A stretch of 64,000 nucleotides of DNA from Fomitopsis serialis (taxonomy: Eukaryota; Basidiomycota; Agaricomycetes; Polyporales; Fomitopsidaceae). The position numbers and the translations under genes are program-made. Location of the stretch: contig NW_025955085.1 in the NCBI RefSeq assembly GCF_022376445.1, forward strand, positions 58,384 through 122,383. The letters are read 5' to 3'. The notes below the pieces were generated by a model that did no database searches, had not been told where the DNA came from, and saw only the letters and a program-made list of their open reading frames with translations. This document shows, piece by piece, positions 37,091-48,840 of this stretch; within the stretch, counting starts at the first letter, position 1; each line of letters begins with the position of its first letter.

Positions 37091-39889
37091 TCATGTACCC
37101 ACTTCGACATCGAATTGCGGATCTTGAGGCGATGCTGCCTCTTTCACGCCTGGCTGTGGATGATGGATGTCGACGACCTCCGGTGATGCTTCTTGCGCGA
37201 GCTCCCCGGCTTGCAGGGCGACCTTCTCGTCGAAGGATGCAGGCAACCCCTTTTCGTCCCCATCCTCTCCGTCGTCCACAGCCTCCTCGATGACGGCGCC
37301 CTGCTCGCGGATGACCAGCCATGTCCGCTCGGCCACCGCCAAATTTTGACTCGCGCTGATGGCCTTGACGATCTGGCCTTCGTGGTGTGCGTGCAGCGTC
37401 CTGCGTAACGACCGAGCGACGAAGGTGGAGAGAATACTCAGAGGCCAATCTGGTGGGATGAGAGAGATGACCTGGCAAAGGCACGAAGGTCAGGTCATAT
37501 CAACAATGACTGTACAAAAGAACGTACGTCAAGCACATCGAGATTCATTGCCTGCGCGTTGAGGAACCTCGCCGTCCGCTCGGCCGTCGCTTCTCCCCCG
37601 CTCATATACACCTCCAGCAATATTCGGACCAAATTCTTCTTGAGCTCCCCGTCGACCGTTACCAGTCGACTCATCGATTGCGCCTTTGGAAGACCCGCCT
37701 TCCCGGGCGTCGCAGGAGGCGCAATGAGCGCTGCCCATGCCTGGATATCGAAGCGCTCCCCGAGCGACTGCGCGGTCTTAGGCGGAACAATCTCGCCGCC
37801 AAGTGTGCAGTAGATCTCGGCAGAAGTTGGGTCGTGCAGGTCGTGCACGAGGGAGGCAAGGGCAGAGCGGTGCTCACCGAGCTACACAGTCTGTCAGAAT
37901 ACATCGCAGAATGGATCCGGCGTTTACTGACCTTGCCATCAACAATGGCAATCTCAAAGCGGAAAAGCTTCTCATGCTCGAGGAGCCGTTGTCGGATGGG
38001 ATGTGGGTCGTACAGTGTTGAACCTTGGAGGAAGAGGATCGTCTTGAGGCGTGTGCGTGTTGCGGGGCTGTCGGGAGTGGTGGACGCGAAGTAAGAGAGG
38101 AAGGATGTGTCGGCGCGGGATGACGTGTATGAGGATACTATACGGATTCTCGTCAGTGACTCAAGCAGCAAATACGCCAAGGGCAAACATTACGTTTGGC
38201 CCGCCATAGCTTAGATGTCGACTCTTCCGCGAGACACGAGAGCAGTTCGTCAACGCAACTCACGGCGAGCTGCATGTGGAAATCTGGATTCTATATGCAC
38301 ACAGACGTCAGCCTCCTGACGAGTCATTGAAACGAAAGCACCGACCTGACTGCGCTTTTGAAGGACGAGATGCTCCAAGTATCTCCGCCCTGCAGAAGTG
38401 TCAGCTTCCCAGAGCTGTGTGAGGAGGTTCCTGTCGTCTTCTGCTGTCCGCTTCCCCGAGGATAGTGAGGTCAGGAGCTATCGAGATCTCGTCAACAAGC
38501 TTGATCAAACCATTTGCCAACGAAGACAACCAACCTTGAGCGCACGATCCGGATCTCGTTTCGTAAGCCAGATACTCCATTGTTGGATGACAGTCCTGTC
38601 TCTCCGCTCGCCGAGCAATGCAAACATACTCCCCAACGGGTCCTTGACCTCATTATCCTTCCACTCGCCATCTACCAGCCTGCACGGGTAAAGTCATAAC
38701 CGCCGTAGATACGCTAGGTGAGCGAATGAGAGAACACCGGATCGAGATCAGAACATACGTACTTCGCCCATGTAGACAAGAGCTTTGACTCCTGCCCGTA
38801 CTGCCAATAGAGCCGGCAAAGTGCGTCGAAGTACCCGCCCTGGATGCAAATCGGCTCGAGCTCCTGGAGAATGATGCAGTTTGGTTCGGCCAATAGTGTG
38901 TTCAGATCGGCTGGTTTCGAATGCGCGACGTAGAGTTTCGCTAAGACAGTATCGACAGTCTGATGAGAACGGAGCAATTAGTCCTAATATTCTAGCCTTA
39001 AGTCGCGTAGGACCACTTACAGCCAAGACGGGCTGCAACTGGTGCGCCCGCTTCGGATCCTCCATCTTTAGCTTCGCCCGCCACTTCTTCAAGTACGCCT
39101 CCAGCATGTCCCGTGCAGTCATCTTCAGCATCTCCCTGAGCTCGATGGCGGGCGGCGCCTCGCGAGTGTTCGGCGACAGGTGCGGGGAGTAGTTGAGGAC
39201 TAGATTTGCGGCGACTGGATTAGTCCCGACGAGAGGCGCGGCGCGGGAATTGCAAATCGGAAGGGGGACAGTGAGTTCGCGGGAGCGGGGGAGAAATGGA
39301 GAACGAGAAGAGATGCACGAGACGTGCGCGGGCCAGAGACCATCCGGAGCATGGAGCAAATATGATACAAAGGGAAGAGGCGGTGGGAGGGGAGGGCGGT
39401 GGAAATGCTGGACACTCACTTATGTCGTCTATGGATTCTTCGTGGGGCAGATACTCTGCTACGCCTGCGTAGACATCGACGGAGTCATCCTCCGTGAAGA
39501 GGTCTCCCCGAACATCCGGGAAGTAGCTGATGAGCACGCGAGGGTCCAGTTCTCCGGCGAAGAGGTGCCTGCCGGCATCGTCGAAGAGCGTCTCCGTCAA
39601 GCACTGGAATCCTAGGCGTTGATAGACGTAGCGCAGTTCTTCCGCCTGCGAGTGTAATTCAGCGCATAAGTTCACGAAATAATAAGCAACGCACTTCGTG
39701 TTCGTCGACTGTGATTGACGCTTGGATCTTCCTCCGCTGCTGGTCAGCGAGGTCGGCGGCATCCTTTATTCGGTGCGCTTGCAGTAGCGCGTCCGCTTGC
39801 GAGATGAGGGTCGAGGGCAGAAGAGCATATATGGAGTTCGTCCCAAGAACTAGCACATTTGCGCGAGCAAATGATGGCTGTCGCGACAT
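37091..39889 (-). CDS. Vps39/TGFBRAP1-like vacuolar sorting protein lacking the CNH domain
   Basis: Belongs to the Vps39/Vam6-TGFBRAP1 (CORVET/HOPS tether) family that acts in endosome-vacuole fusion. The first readable exon begins MSRQPSFARANVLVLGTNSI and YALLPSTLISQADALLQ, which in the family lies just after the N-terminal CNH domain. Then come LRYVYQRLGFQCLTETLFDD with ISYFPDVRGDLFTEDDS, ARDMLEAYLKKWRAKLKM, and the clathrin-repeat-like part TVDTVLAKLYVAHSKPADLN with FDALCRLYWQYGQESKLL. The C-terminal Vps39 domain 2 has VISLIPPDWPLSILSTFVAR and SLRRTLHAHHEGQIVKAIS, ending QFDVEVGT at 37091. At least six introns. No CNH-like sequence is visible in the 500 bp upstream (39890-40406), and the ATG at 39889 directly follows a pyrimidine-rich CAG that could be a 3' splice site. 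The gene is therefore either N-terminally truncated or its 5' exons were lost when the neighbouring F-box copy arrived. Confidence 0.8.
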
Positions 39890-40406
39890 TTCTGAGGAGG
39901 GTTGCTCCGAGACGTGCTAGCCACAGCACACTACCGCGTATTATGTATAGGTATCCGCGCGCCGCGTTGCAGCCCTTGCCAGCTATAACCGAGGATAACA
40001 CGTCTGAGCGCGCCCCTCAAAAGTGTCGTTGCAACCGGTCCAGGATATAAGACCGCAACTAAGGTTTTGATATAGACAACAACGGAGAGGAAAGGCGAAG
40101 ACGGTGGCGGTAGTTGGCACGTAGTGCACACGCCAAATAAGCGCCCATATAGCTTCCTCCCGCGATCCCTCCGGGCGCGACAATCGTGACGAAATAGAAT
40201 CTACTTTTGCTCCCCCTCACAGGCCTTCCTCTGTCGTTCAGGTAGCGCTGTCAGTATACCTTCAGACCGTGCACCTTGTGTGTCTCCAAACAGTACTAGT
40301 AGTAAGTGTACATAATGCGAGTTCAGCGTGTCCGTCTCATTGTATCGACTAATCATGAACCCCTAGTATAAGTTCACTCAAGCAGTGAGAACACTGCAAC
40401 TCTAAC
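39890..40406. other. Gap upstream of the Vps39-like gene and of an F-box gene
   Basis: The divergent neighbours begin on each side. Translations on the minus strand do not continue the Vps39 family (no CNH beta-propeller motifs). No other gene is supported. Confidence 0.5.
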
Positions 40407-41976
40407 ATGCGCTCGCCGGGGAACGACTCGGATACAAGCCCGTCCAGTACCACTGCTTGCACGCCTTCTGAAAGCGGCAATATCGGCCGCAAACCTCGCA
40501 CCACCATCGTTGACCTTCCACCTGACGTTCTCCTCATCATCTTCCGCGCCGTGTTCCGTGAAATAGCCTGCCCAAGGTTCCGGCTGAGATCATTTTTCTA
40601 GATCCTTGGTCCACAACCAATGGCCCGAATTACGAACACCCCTCTCCAGAATGCCTTGCCTCCGTCTCTCCTTTGTGGCGAGAAGCCATGTCGAACTCAT
40701 CGCAGTTCTGGACACACTTCGTTATCTGGATCGGAAGGGACCCCACCCCGCTTCCCAGGATCTGCCAGTATCTCGCATGGTCGCGGGATCGCCCCCTTGA
40801 GATCTATTTTCTGCGGAGGTTCGACCCGTCCATAGAGGACTCTACGGAGAAGGCTCAGGAAAAAGCCGTCATTGAAGTGCTTTTGCCTCATATCAAGCGA
40901 TGTACAACTCTATGCATGAAGCTCCTATACTCCAGTTCACTCCCGATCCCTCGGTTCGACCTCGTGGGGCGCGCAGAACAGCTGCAGACGCTCGTTCTTG
41001 ACTTCATGATTGACGATTTGGTAGACAGCGTCGGGATAGTCTCGCCTCGAGTTGGTGACTTCGACACGCCCGTACTGGAGAACTTGTCTATGGGCGAGGT
41101 CCACTTCCGCGAGTCATACGTAAATCATTTTCCCCAATCCACCATGCCATCCAAGCTCGTAACCCTCGCCATCACCGACTACGACGCGCGCAACGCGATC
41201 TTCCCGCTCGTCGACCTCCTCAAATGCGTCGTGCACTGCCCGGGGCTGTGCAACCTCAAGCTCGACAACCTCCACCTCGACTGTTCCTACGCTGGGCCGG
41301 CCATACCGCCCCCCAATGGCAGGGTACTGATCTGGCAGCCCGACGTCGACTTCATCGACATGGGCGACGATGTGATCGCGGAGTACGGCCGGCTGCTCTA
41401 CTACCCCCTGGTCGATGCTATGTCGTACACACGGTGCTCGACCCCACCCCCAGGCGCCGCGCTCTCGGAGGCCAGCTATATCACGCTGAAAGAAATCAAC
41501 ACCGCGACGGCACTCTTCAGCCTCTTCGCGTCCGTTCCGGGCGACTTTCGATATGACGAAGCGAGCTTCATAGACTGTGCCGGCCTGACCACGGACGTGC
41601 TCCGCAGGCTCGCGGAGACTCAGACCGTTGCCGACCCTGAGGCGGCCGTGGAAGGCGACGACGACCCCATCTGGCTCTGCCCGAGGCTCCGCGCGCTCAT
41701 GATCGACGGGTGCACGCAGTTCCGGAGCGGGGGGTCGAGGCGCGTCGCACGGCGCACGAAGCGACGGACTTCGCGCAGTACGGCGAGCCGGGGTTTGTGG
41801 TGTCTTCAGTGATGACCGTCGACGTTCGAAATTGCTGCGAGCTCGCGCCCGAAGACAAGGAGTGGCTCGACGCGAATGCGTGTGGTGTTAGATGGGAGGC
41901 GAGGAGGCCATGGGTTTCACTATTGAGCACTCTTGTGCAAGTGGCCGCGTCGCTTCGCGCACCCTCCGTGGGATGA
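40407..41976 (+). CDS. F-box/leucine-rich protein, paralogue with two frame breaks
   Basis: Close paralogue of the F-box gene at 4793-6373. The ATG at 40407 gives MRSPGNDSDTSPSSTTAC, and the F-box reads TIVDLPPDVLLIIFRAVFRE. A one-base shift near 40575 moves the reading to DPWSTTNGPNYEHPSPECLA, then SVSPLWREAMSNSSQFWTHF and IWIGRDPTPLPRICQYLAW. This frame runs on for about 360 codons: LQTLVLDFMIDDLVDSVG, NLKLDNLHLDCSYAG, DMGDDVIAEYGRLLYYP, WLCPRLRALMIDGCTQF. A second shift in a G-run near 41735 leads to VEARRTAHEATDFAQYGEPG and NCCELAPEDKEWLDANA, with the stop at 41976. The intact paralogue shows that the peptide is continuous across both breaks. Either a young pseudogene or a functional gene with two base-call errors. 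Confidence 0.82.
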
Positions 41977-42120
41977 TGCTCTACAGGTCGTGATTGTCTC
42001 CGCACTAGCACTTTCTGGACACTAGCTGTGGTCATGTCTGCTAAGCGATGCCGGCGGGTCCGCAAAATGCAAATGTGCATGTATTGCATGAAGGGTAATA
42101 CTGTGCATACAAAATATATC

Positions 42121-43297
42121 CTATACATCACCACCTGTAATGGACCCACTCGATAGCGGCCGCCGTAGCCCGGTGGACGCCCCGCACAGGCAGCTCGCAG
42201 CACACAGTCGGTACATCCCGTGTGGGTCGTACTCCGTGTGGCCCATTTCAAGCATCGCCTTCATCTCATCCCACATTGTCACCCCCGCCGCTCGCAGACC
42301 GGCCATGCTGCCATATCCCGGCAACAGGCGGACGTCGTCGTCGACGGTGATGCGCAGGTAACATCGGTGTTCAGGGACGTCGTACGGGCCGCGGTGTACC
42401 GCCGCGAGCGACCTCTTCTTCCTCACACGGTCATTCAGCTAGAATGGACTGTTGGATGAGAAAGGAAGGGCAGAAAGGAGAGTGCTGACCTCCAACGCGA
42501 CTCGATACCAGATGTACGACGACGTCCTGTCGTCTGTGTGTTTGGACACGACGGAGGTGAGGATGCCCACCCAGACGGTATTCTATGCCGGTGGACAGCA
42601 TCAGTGAGTCTTTCCGTCATTGGAGTCCGCTGGGACACTCACCGAATCCAAGCCCCGCTGGTAGTACTCCGACGGAGTATACGGCACCCCGGGCAGTATC
42701 GACCCCCGCAGCGTCCGCAGGTCAGGCACGTACATCTCGCCAAAGAACGGGATCACCCTGAGCCTAATCACCCGTCCGTCCCCCCGCCGTTCTGCACGGA
42801 CGATGCACGACTTCACGATCGTGCCGCTCTGCGAAGCAGTCAGTCGCGCGCGGTGGGACGCCACTCGCGATCATGAGGCTCACCACTGTGAGGGACCACG
42901 TCTCTGACTCGAGGGTCGCTGTCATCCAATCCGTCCAGAGGCTCGCGGGGTTGCTGGGCCTGCTATCGAGGGAGTAGACCAGCGGCAAGTTGAGCCAGCG
43001 CAGATGCTTGTACATCCTCAGGCGCGCGAGGCAGGATGTACCGCGCTGGACACGGATTCGCACATCAGTTGTCAATCCTGACTAGGACGGGCACGTACCG
43101 GAAACGATGGGAGTCGTCAACGTGCGCGGGGGGACATGCGGCTGCGTTTCCTGGGGATCGTGAGCCTGGGGGATAGGGAGTGGCTGCGTCGCGATTCCGG
43201 AGAGGACATGATAGTGGCCGGACGCGAGGATGTCCGGAGACTCGAAGAACGGGATACGAGATACGAACTCCTGGGTAGGTCTCGGACCTGGTTGCAT
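42121..43297 (-). CDS. Orphan family member 1 (unknown function)
   Basis: I do not recognise this family, but two relatives lie in the window (a relic near 48.3-48.8 kb and a gene at 54.1-55.2 kb). The ATG at 43297 gives MQPGPRPTQEFVSRIPFFES. The following exons carry QRGTSCLARLRMYKHLRWLN, PASLWTDWMTATLESETWSL, GRVIRLRVIPFFGEMYVPDL and SEYYQRGLDS. After an intron comes TSSYIWYRVALE, then the last exon GPYDVPEHRCYLRITVDDDV and RLLPGYGSMAGLRAAGVTMW, ending SGSITGGDV at 42121. The alternation of short beta-like strands with conserved RL.V.P..GE and WYR.L motifs suggests a compact globular protein with no membrane segment. Exact splice sites of the first intron are unresolved. Confidence 0.5.
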
Positions 43298-44895
43298 GTG
43301 GCACGATCAGATAACATACTGTAGCTGTGGCGGGGAGGAAGCGAGGGTAGGCCGGCGTGCTTTTGATACTTATTGGAGGACACAATAGGGGCTTAAGCCA
43401 GTCAACTTTGACAAGACCACCAAGAACGGAGAGATGTCTCCTGAGTCGACCACTTGCTGCGAGATGTTAATTGCCACGTAGTTACAGGACGAAGTCGGCA
43501 GAGTGGCGGTGGACAAGAGGGTAGAGGCTAAAGCGGGGGAAGTGATGAACGAGGGCCAAAGCGGGCGCTTGTACTTCGCAACGCTTTGACATTGTATTCT
43601 TGGGGCCTTACCGATACGTGCAGCATCCCTGGCATGCAGACATGATAACCGATCCGCATAGCCACGGTAAAAGCATCGACTCCCTGGAATACAAGCAGAT
43701 GGGCATGGATAGTGCACTGACCATAGCCAATTCAGCAGAATGATGTGCGCATATAACTACAAACTCACCTCTACGCTGTGAAGAGTCTCTCCCAGACGAT
43801 GTTGACATGCGTTGTTGAACTGTGTATCAGTAATGGGCCGCTCATGACCAACGAGGAAGATTGCCGTCATCTACGACTCCTCGTTCGCGGACGCCACATC
43901 AATCCGACCTGTGCGTTATTACACGATCGAAAAACTGTCGAGGCACCGTTGGACTTCCACCGCCTGGCAGTACGTGCTAAGTTGTCACGCTTGCTTGTGA
44001 GCCGTCCATGGTTTGTATGTCGTAGTGGCCGAGAGCAACTAGATGCCCATATGATGTAGACGACGCGCCAAGAGCAGCTCTCCCCTCTGGGGCAGTGAAG
44101 ATCAGGGGAAGCGCGCTGAACTGAAGCAACGCTGTAGCCAGTTATCCTTCAGTCACAGATTCCGAGACAGCTCGCAAGACAGAAGATTCAGTCAGCTGCC
44201 AGAGTCCGTTGAGGTCGATGTCCGACCAGTTCTCTCGTTCGGTGCTTGTGACACCCTCGTGCAGACAGTATCCCGACGTTGAATGGGCACGCCTCGGTGA
44301 AATGGGCGCGTAAGCACGGCGAAGCAGCGTCTCTAGCTGCGCAGAGACGGAGGCGTGTTGCTCAGAGGGACCATTCTGACCGCAACTGTACTCACGGAGG
44401 GTCGTGACTTTCTGACAGGTCCAATGGCGGCAGGCACATTACTCACCGCTCGCAGCCAGCCTTCGCACCGCACCCTATTGTGGACCTGCAGTTTGCACGG
44501 ACGCCGTATGAAGGCAGGTCGTCGTGGACGTCTGGGCGACCAGGATGTGTTCTCGGCTGGATCAAGGAAGTCGAAAGATGGTGGCGGAAGCTGCGCAGGA
44601 TGTCCTGAGCGATACAGGGGACGTCGACCGCATCGCCAACGACGTGCTGGGCAACTGCGGAGGCTGGGCGATGAGATCAGAAAACAGTGCGCGGCGACGA
44701 GGGTGGAGGAGAGGGAAGCCGGATATGGGAGCGCGTAGCGAGAGAAGCGCCCGCCTGGGATGGGCCAGCCGCGACTGGGAGGCGCGGCAACTCAGCCACC
44801 AAGGCTCCTACAAATGACGCATCGGGCGAGCGGGCCTCTTCCTCCCTCCTCTTCCGCCCCGGGCTGCATCCTCTCCCACCTTCATCACGCCATTC
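43298..44895. other. 1.6-kb intergenic; right half is the left arm of a segmental duplication
   Basis: From about 44225 the sequence matches 50587 onwards (shared CCAGTTCTCTCG, GTATCCCGACG, TGTTCTCGGCTG, GAGAGGGAAGCCG), so the upstream region of the first AEC gene was duplicated with it. The left half (43298-44130) has open frames without motifs. Confidence 0.5.
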
Positions 44896-47203
44896 ATGAC
44901 CGGAAACCCAATCCTCCCGCTTCTGCAGGTCGTCTTCGACGTACGTGGCGGCGGTCTCTGCTGACGGAACGGGCACTGACATCGTCCCACAGTCTATCCT
45001 CGAAGTCTTCCTCGTCTGTCTTGCCGGATACATCCTTGCGCGCCAGGGCGTGCTTGACAGGAAGATACAGAAGGTGCGTCTTCTTGCTACTCCATAGCTG
45101 TCTACTAAGGTTCGTATTGTGCCCCAGCAACTCAACCGCCTCAATGTCTCCTTATTTACGCCGTCGCTGCTCTTCTCAAAAGTCGCGTTCTTCCTCTCAC
45201 CAGGCATGTCTTCACGGCTCTCTTGACCTCAATCGCTTCTGACCGTATTTTAGCCAAGCTCCGCGAGCTATGGGTCATCCCAATCTTCTTTACCTTGACA
45301 ACCGCTGTCTCGATGGTAGTCGCGTATGTATTCGGATGGATGCTCGGACTGAAGAAGTCGCAACGGTGAGTGTTTCATCTTCCGTTGCCTTTCATTCCCG
45401 GCAGATTCTTCCCGCTTTGCCGTTGTTGCGCCGCGTCCTTCGTCTGTTACCCGAAGCCCTTGGCATCCTCGGTTCGATGATCACTGAGGATAAGTACTGT
45501 CCGCCCGTGGTGGTGCCTCCACCAGGTGCTGCGCTCTGAAACGCCCCGTCGTGCGATGCGCGTGCGCTATCGCCTCCTGTGTCGCGGGCGGGGCAATTTC
45601 CGTGCAATAAGGCGAGCAGGGGCGCACACTGATCCGGGCCCTATCTGATAAGATAGCGCTGCGGCCGATCTGTGGCACAATATCAGGCAGGCACGTTCGT
45701 GCGGGAGCAAATCGCAGGCCCCGCGCGGATCAAATGTCAATCTACTCTAGATCTCATCCTCTGTGGCTGCTGCTGTCCTTCCAGCGACTCTATATTGACC
45801 AGCTCAATCACAATGCAGGAGCTTTGCGGTCGCGGCATCCATGTTCATGAACTCGAATTCACTCCCAATAGCGTTGATGCAGAGTCTGGTCTTCACCGTA
45901 CCCAATCTCAAGTGGGGAGATGATGACAATGTGAATGCTATGGTCGGTCGAGCTCTGACGTACCTCGTGCTTACTCTACCTTAGGAATGGTCGTACGTAC
46001 ACCCTGTGTTTTCAATTCTGTCCGTTGCTTACATGCGCTGTTCTTTCCAGCTTCGATGGAGTTACGGCGTCAGGCTCTTGGCAACCGCAGACCCAGAGGC
46101 AGTAGAAGATCTCCCTGCAGATCCTCTCGTCGGTCAGGACGAGACTGCGTTCCCTAATCGACGGATCAGGACCATATCTTGCGTCATGAGCGGTCTTCAC
46201 TGACAGATGTCGACGACACAAAACTCTTGCGCAGGCCCGCGCGCCGAAGACCCAAGTCGCTCCCGAGTTCACGATCCTACTCGCCTCAACCCCAACCGCA
46301 GGCATCGACGTCCGGTGCACCTCCATGTACGCCGACGAGGACGACGAAGAAGAGGACGAGGACGGCGGAGCTCCCCATGGGGCGTCCGATCTCCGAGCCG
46401 ACATCTTCACTCTGGCAATCCCGCATGCGGCGCATGGGCAATCGTATCCGCAACGCCTGGGCGACGCTCTACGAGTTCATGACCGTCCCGCTCTGGGCCG
46501 CACTCGCATCGCTGCTGGTCGCGTGCATCCGGCCGGTGCAGCACATCCTGGAGGTGCACATTGCACCCGTCAAGGGCGCGCTGAACGCCGCGGGCAATGC
46601 TCCATCCCGCTCACGCTCGTCGTCCTCGGCGCGTACTTCTACTCGCCGCCCGAGAAGGACGAGGGCGCGACAGAGAGGGACGGTAGGCTCCCGACACACA
46701 AGCCGCTGAGCCGCACGCCGAGCTGGGCGTCCCGCTCGACGCTGTACGACCAGATGCGCGGGATGTTCAGTTTGAAGAGGAGGGATGGCGAGCCGAGGCA
46801 GACTCAGAGGCAGGCACACCCACGCCCGGGCGAGACCAAGACGGTTGTCGTGGCGGTGCTGTCGCGGATGGTAATCACGCCGTTGTTGCTCCTGCCACTG
46901 ATGGCGGTCGGCGCGCGGTTCGACGTGCAGCGGGTCTTTGAAGAGTGCGTGCCTTCATGTTTCCGTGCTGTTCCGAGAGTGGTCGCTGATCGTGACTATG
47001 ATTGTAGCCCTGTGTTCGTTGTGGCGAACGTGCTTTTGATCGCGTCCCCGCCGGCATTAACGCTTGCCCAAATCACGCAGGCCGCGTCGGGCGACGCGTT
47101 CGAGCGGCTCATCAGCCGCACCATCTTCTGGTCGTACTGCGTCCTGACCCCGCCCTCCACCATCCTCTTCGTCGTCGTCGGGTTGGTCCTCGCGAAGCTC
47201 TGA
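44896..47203 (+). CDS. Auxin-efflux-carrier (AEC) family transporter, copy 1 (frame breaks)
   Basis: Member of the AEC/Mem_trans family (fungal Ecm3-like), with about ten membrane helices in two halves around a cytoplasmic loop. The ATG at 44896 gives MTGNPILPLLQVVF, then SILEVFLVCLAGYILARQGV, QLNRLNVSLFTPSLLFSKVA (N-terminal signature), ELWVIPIFFTLTTAVSMVVA and FMNSNSLPIALMQSLVF. The C-terminal half has FMTVPLWAALASLLVACIRP, SIPLTLVVLGAYFYSPP, VVVAVLSRMVITPLLLLPLM and NVLLIASPPALTLAQITQAA. The stop is at 47201-47203. Compared with copy 2, one base is missing at about 45971 (before STLGMV) and one at about 46598 (AATGC against AATTGC in GNCSIPL); each shifts the frame. The intron before the MNSNSLP exon is long (about 440 nt). 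Substrate unknown. Confidence 0.82.
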
Positions 47204-48319
47204 TATCGGCACCCGGACTGTGTTGCTGCAATCTGCGCTGCCCCTCCGACTTGCATCGTTCGTACGCGCTGGCGACATAACTTGAGACACTGTCTCCGTA
47301 CATATGTATCACGGCATTGGCCTGACTCTGTACTCACCATCGTGCGTGGTGTTAACGTTCCGTTTGGCCCTAGAAGTACTGGTGGGGTGTTGAGCGTATG
47401 TGATGGGGGTGGAGGGAGAACGTGTTGCGATTCTAGAGACCCGGATGGCTGATTGTACAGTAGGCGTTTACCATTTACCACCACATGTTCCCGGATATGG
47501 ATACACTGCATCTCACGTCCTGACTGGGTCTAAGTTATCAGATTCAGTCGGTGCGTTTGCTGTGGGACGATGAGATGGATGACTGGGAGGGTCGCGCCTG
47601 GATGACTGGAAGGGTTGCGTCGATGCTACTGCGCAATGAGAGTCTACGTACTGCATCCGACCTGGGGAAATGCTGGTTCGGGAATGCAGTGCCGAGCGTA
47701 CGGTGGTGAGCTCGCGTCAATTTTCGGACGCGGTTTTCACCCACCCGTGTGGCCTCTCTCCACGAGGGCCCCTGATGTTCGCATCCGGCCACCGTTGTCG
47801 AGGTCCGACTCGTGGTTTCTAGTCTGCTTCGCTGGATGCGTTGCGAACCCAGTCCCCATGTATGGTACTTCGACTCAAACCTTGCGATCGATCCATCCCT
47901 CGCCTCTCTGAGACTTAGCTAGCCAACGTCGGCGCGGGCGCTGCTGGTCTTACTGATCATGACGCACTCGACGAAGCACCGATCCAATACATTATCCTCT
48001 CCATTGATCGTGCCCCTCGATTTCACAGACCTTATGGTCGGCGCACACGCGCCATGTTGAGCCAACAGTGGTCGGGAACACAGATTTGACAGGTGTCGCC
48101 GACCCAGACGTCCTCTGCTCATTGGAGTCCCCTTCCACGCGACTCCGGGATATGCCGTCCTGACTTGATCCCAACCTTCCTCGAGGAGCGCAAACCTATG
48201 CAGTGACCATGGGTACCGCCGGGGATCACAGTGTCATTGCCTGACGAGGATCTCGCAGTGGGGTGGGACATTGATTGTTGGGAAGGTCCTCGTCCGACAA
48301 GTCGCCGAATCGGCTGCCG
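47204..48319. other. Intergenic, no supported gene
   Basis: Frames of 60-100 codons on both strands (such as 47544-47792 minus) lack motifs. This interval corresponds in position, but not visibly in sequence, to 53418-54400 of the second block. Confidence 0.4.
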
Positions 48320-48840
48320 CGTAAATGGCGCATCGTCATGCCAAGGCAGAGTCAAGCCCTACCCTAGTTTCCTCGGGAGGTTTTTGTTTGGCGTATGGAT
48401 TTGGGGGGCCGCCGGTATGGATGGAAGAGAACTAGCGAGAGACATAATATCCACGGCCGCGGTCCGGGCTAATACAGTTCCACGCCGTGGAGAGTTCTCC
48501 GAGTCTGGGATGTCAAGTGAAGTCGCGAGAATGAATTTGTCCTGTGAACGTACATGATCGTGCTGGTCAAATGTATTGTAGATGTTGAACGAGGCGTGTC
48601 CAAGTCGCACTGCGGTTGCAGGTGGTGCGCTTCGTGGGAGAGTTCGAGATCGTGGGTGTGATTATACCTCTTTCTGATGCGGCGTACAAGCAAAGGAGCA
48701 ATTGAGTGGTGCGTACCATGTTCTTTCAATTGGCAGCGAGACACCACTGTGGATCTTCACGTCCTCCAGACGTCAATGTATTGCAGTCTCCTACAAACAC
48801 ATACGTAGGGAGTAAATAGTACACGTTCTGGTACCACGTA
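48320..48840 (+). pseudogene. Orphan family relic (copy 2)
   Basis: Decayed copy of the gene at 54145-55225. Matching pieces in the same order are TGGCGCATCGTCATGCC with CCCTACCCTAGTTTCCTC (48325-48372; partner near 54462-54507), GCGGTTGCAGGTGGT ... GTGATTATACCTCT (48610-48675; partner 54680-54745), and GGGAGTAAATAGTACACG TT (48809-48828; partner 54887 on), where the partner's TGG codon has become a TAG stop. Frame shifts separate the pieces. It occupies the same place relative to AEC copy 1 as the intact gene does relative to AEC copy 2. Confidence 0.7.
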
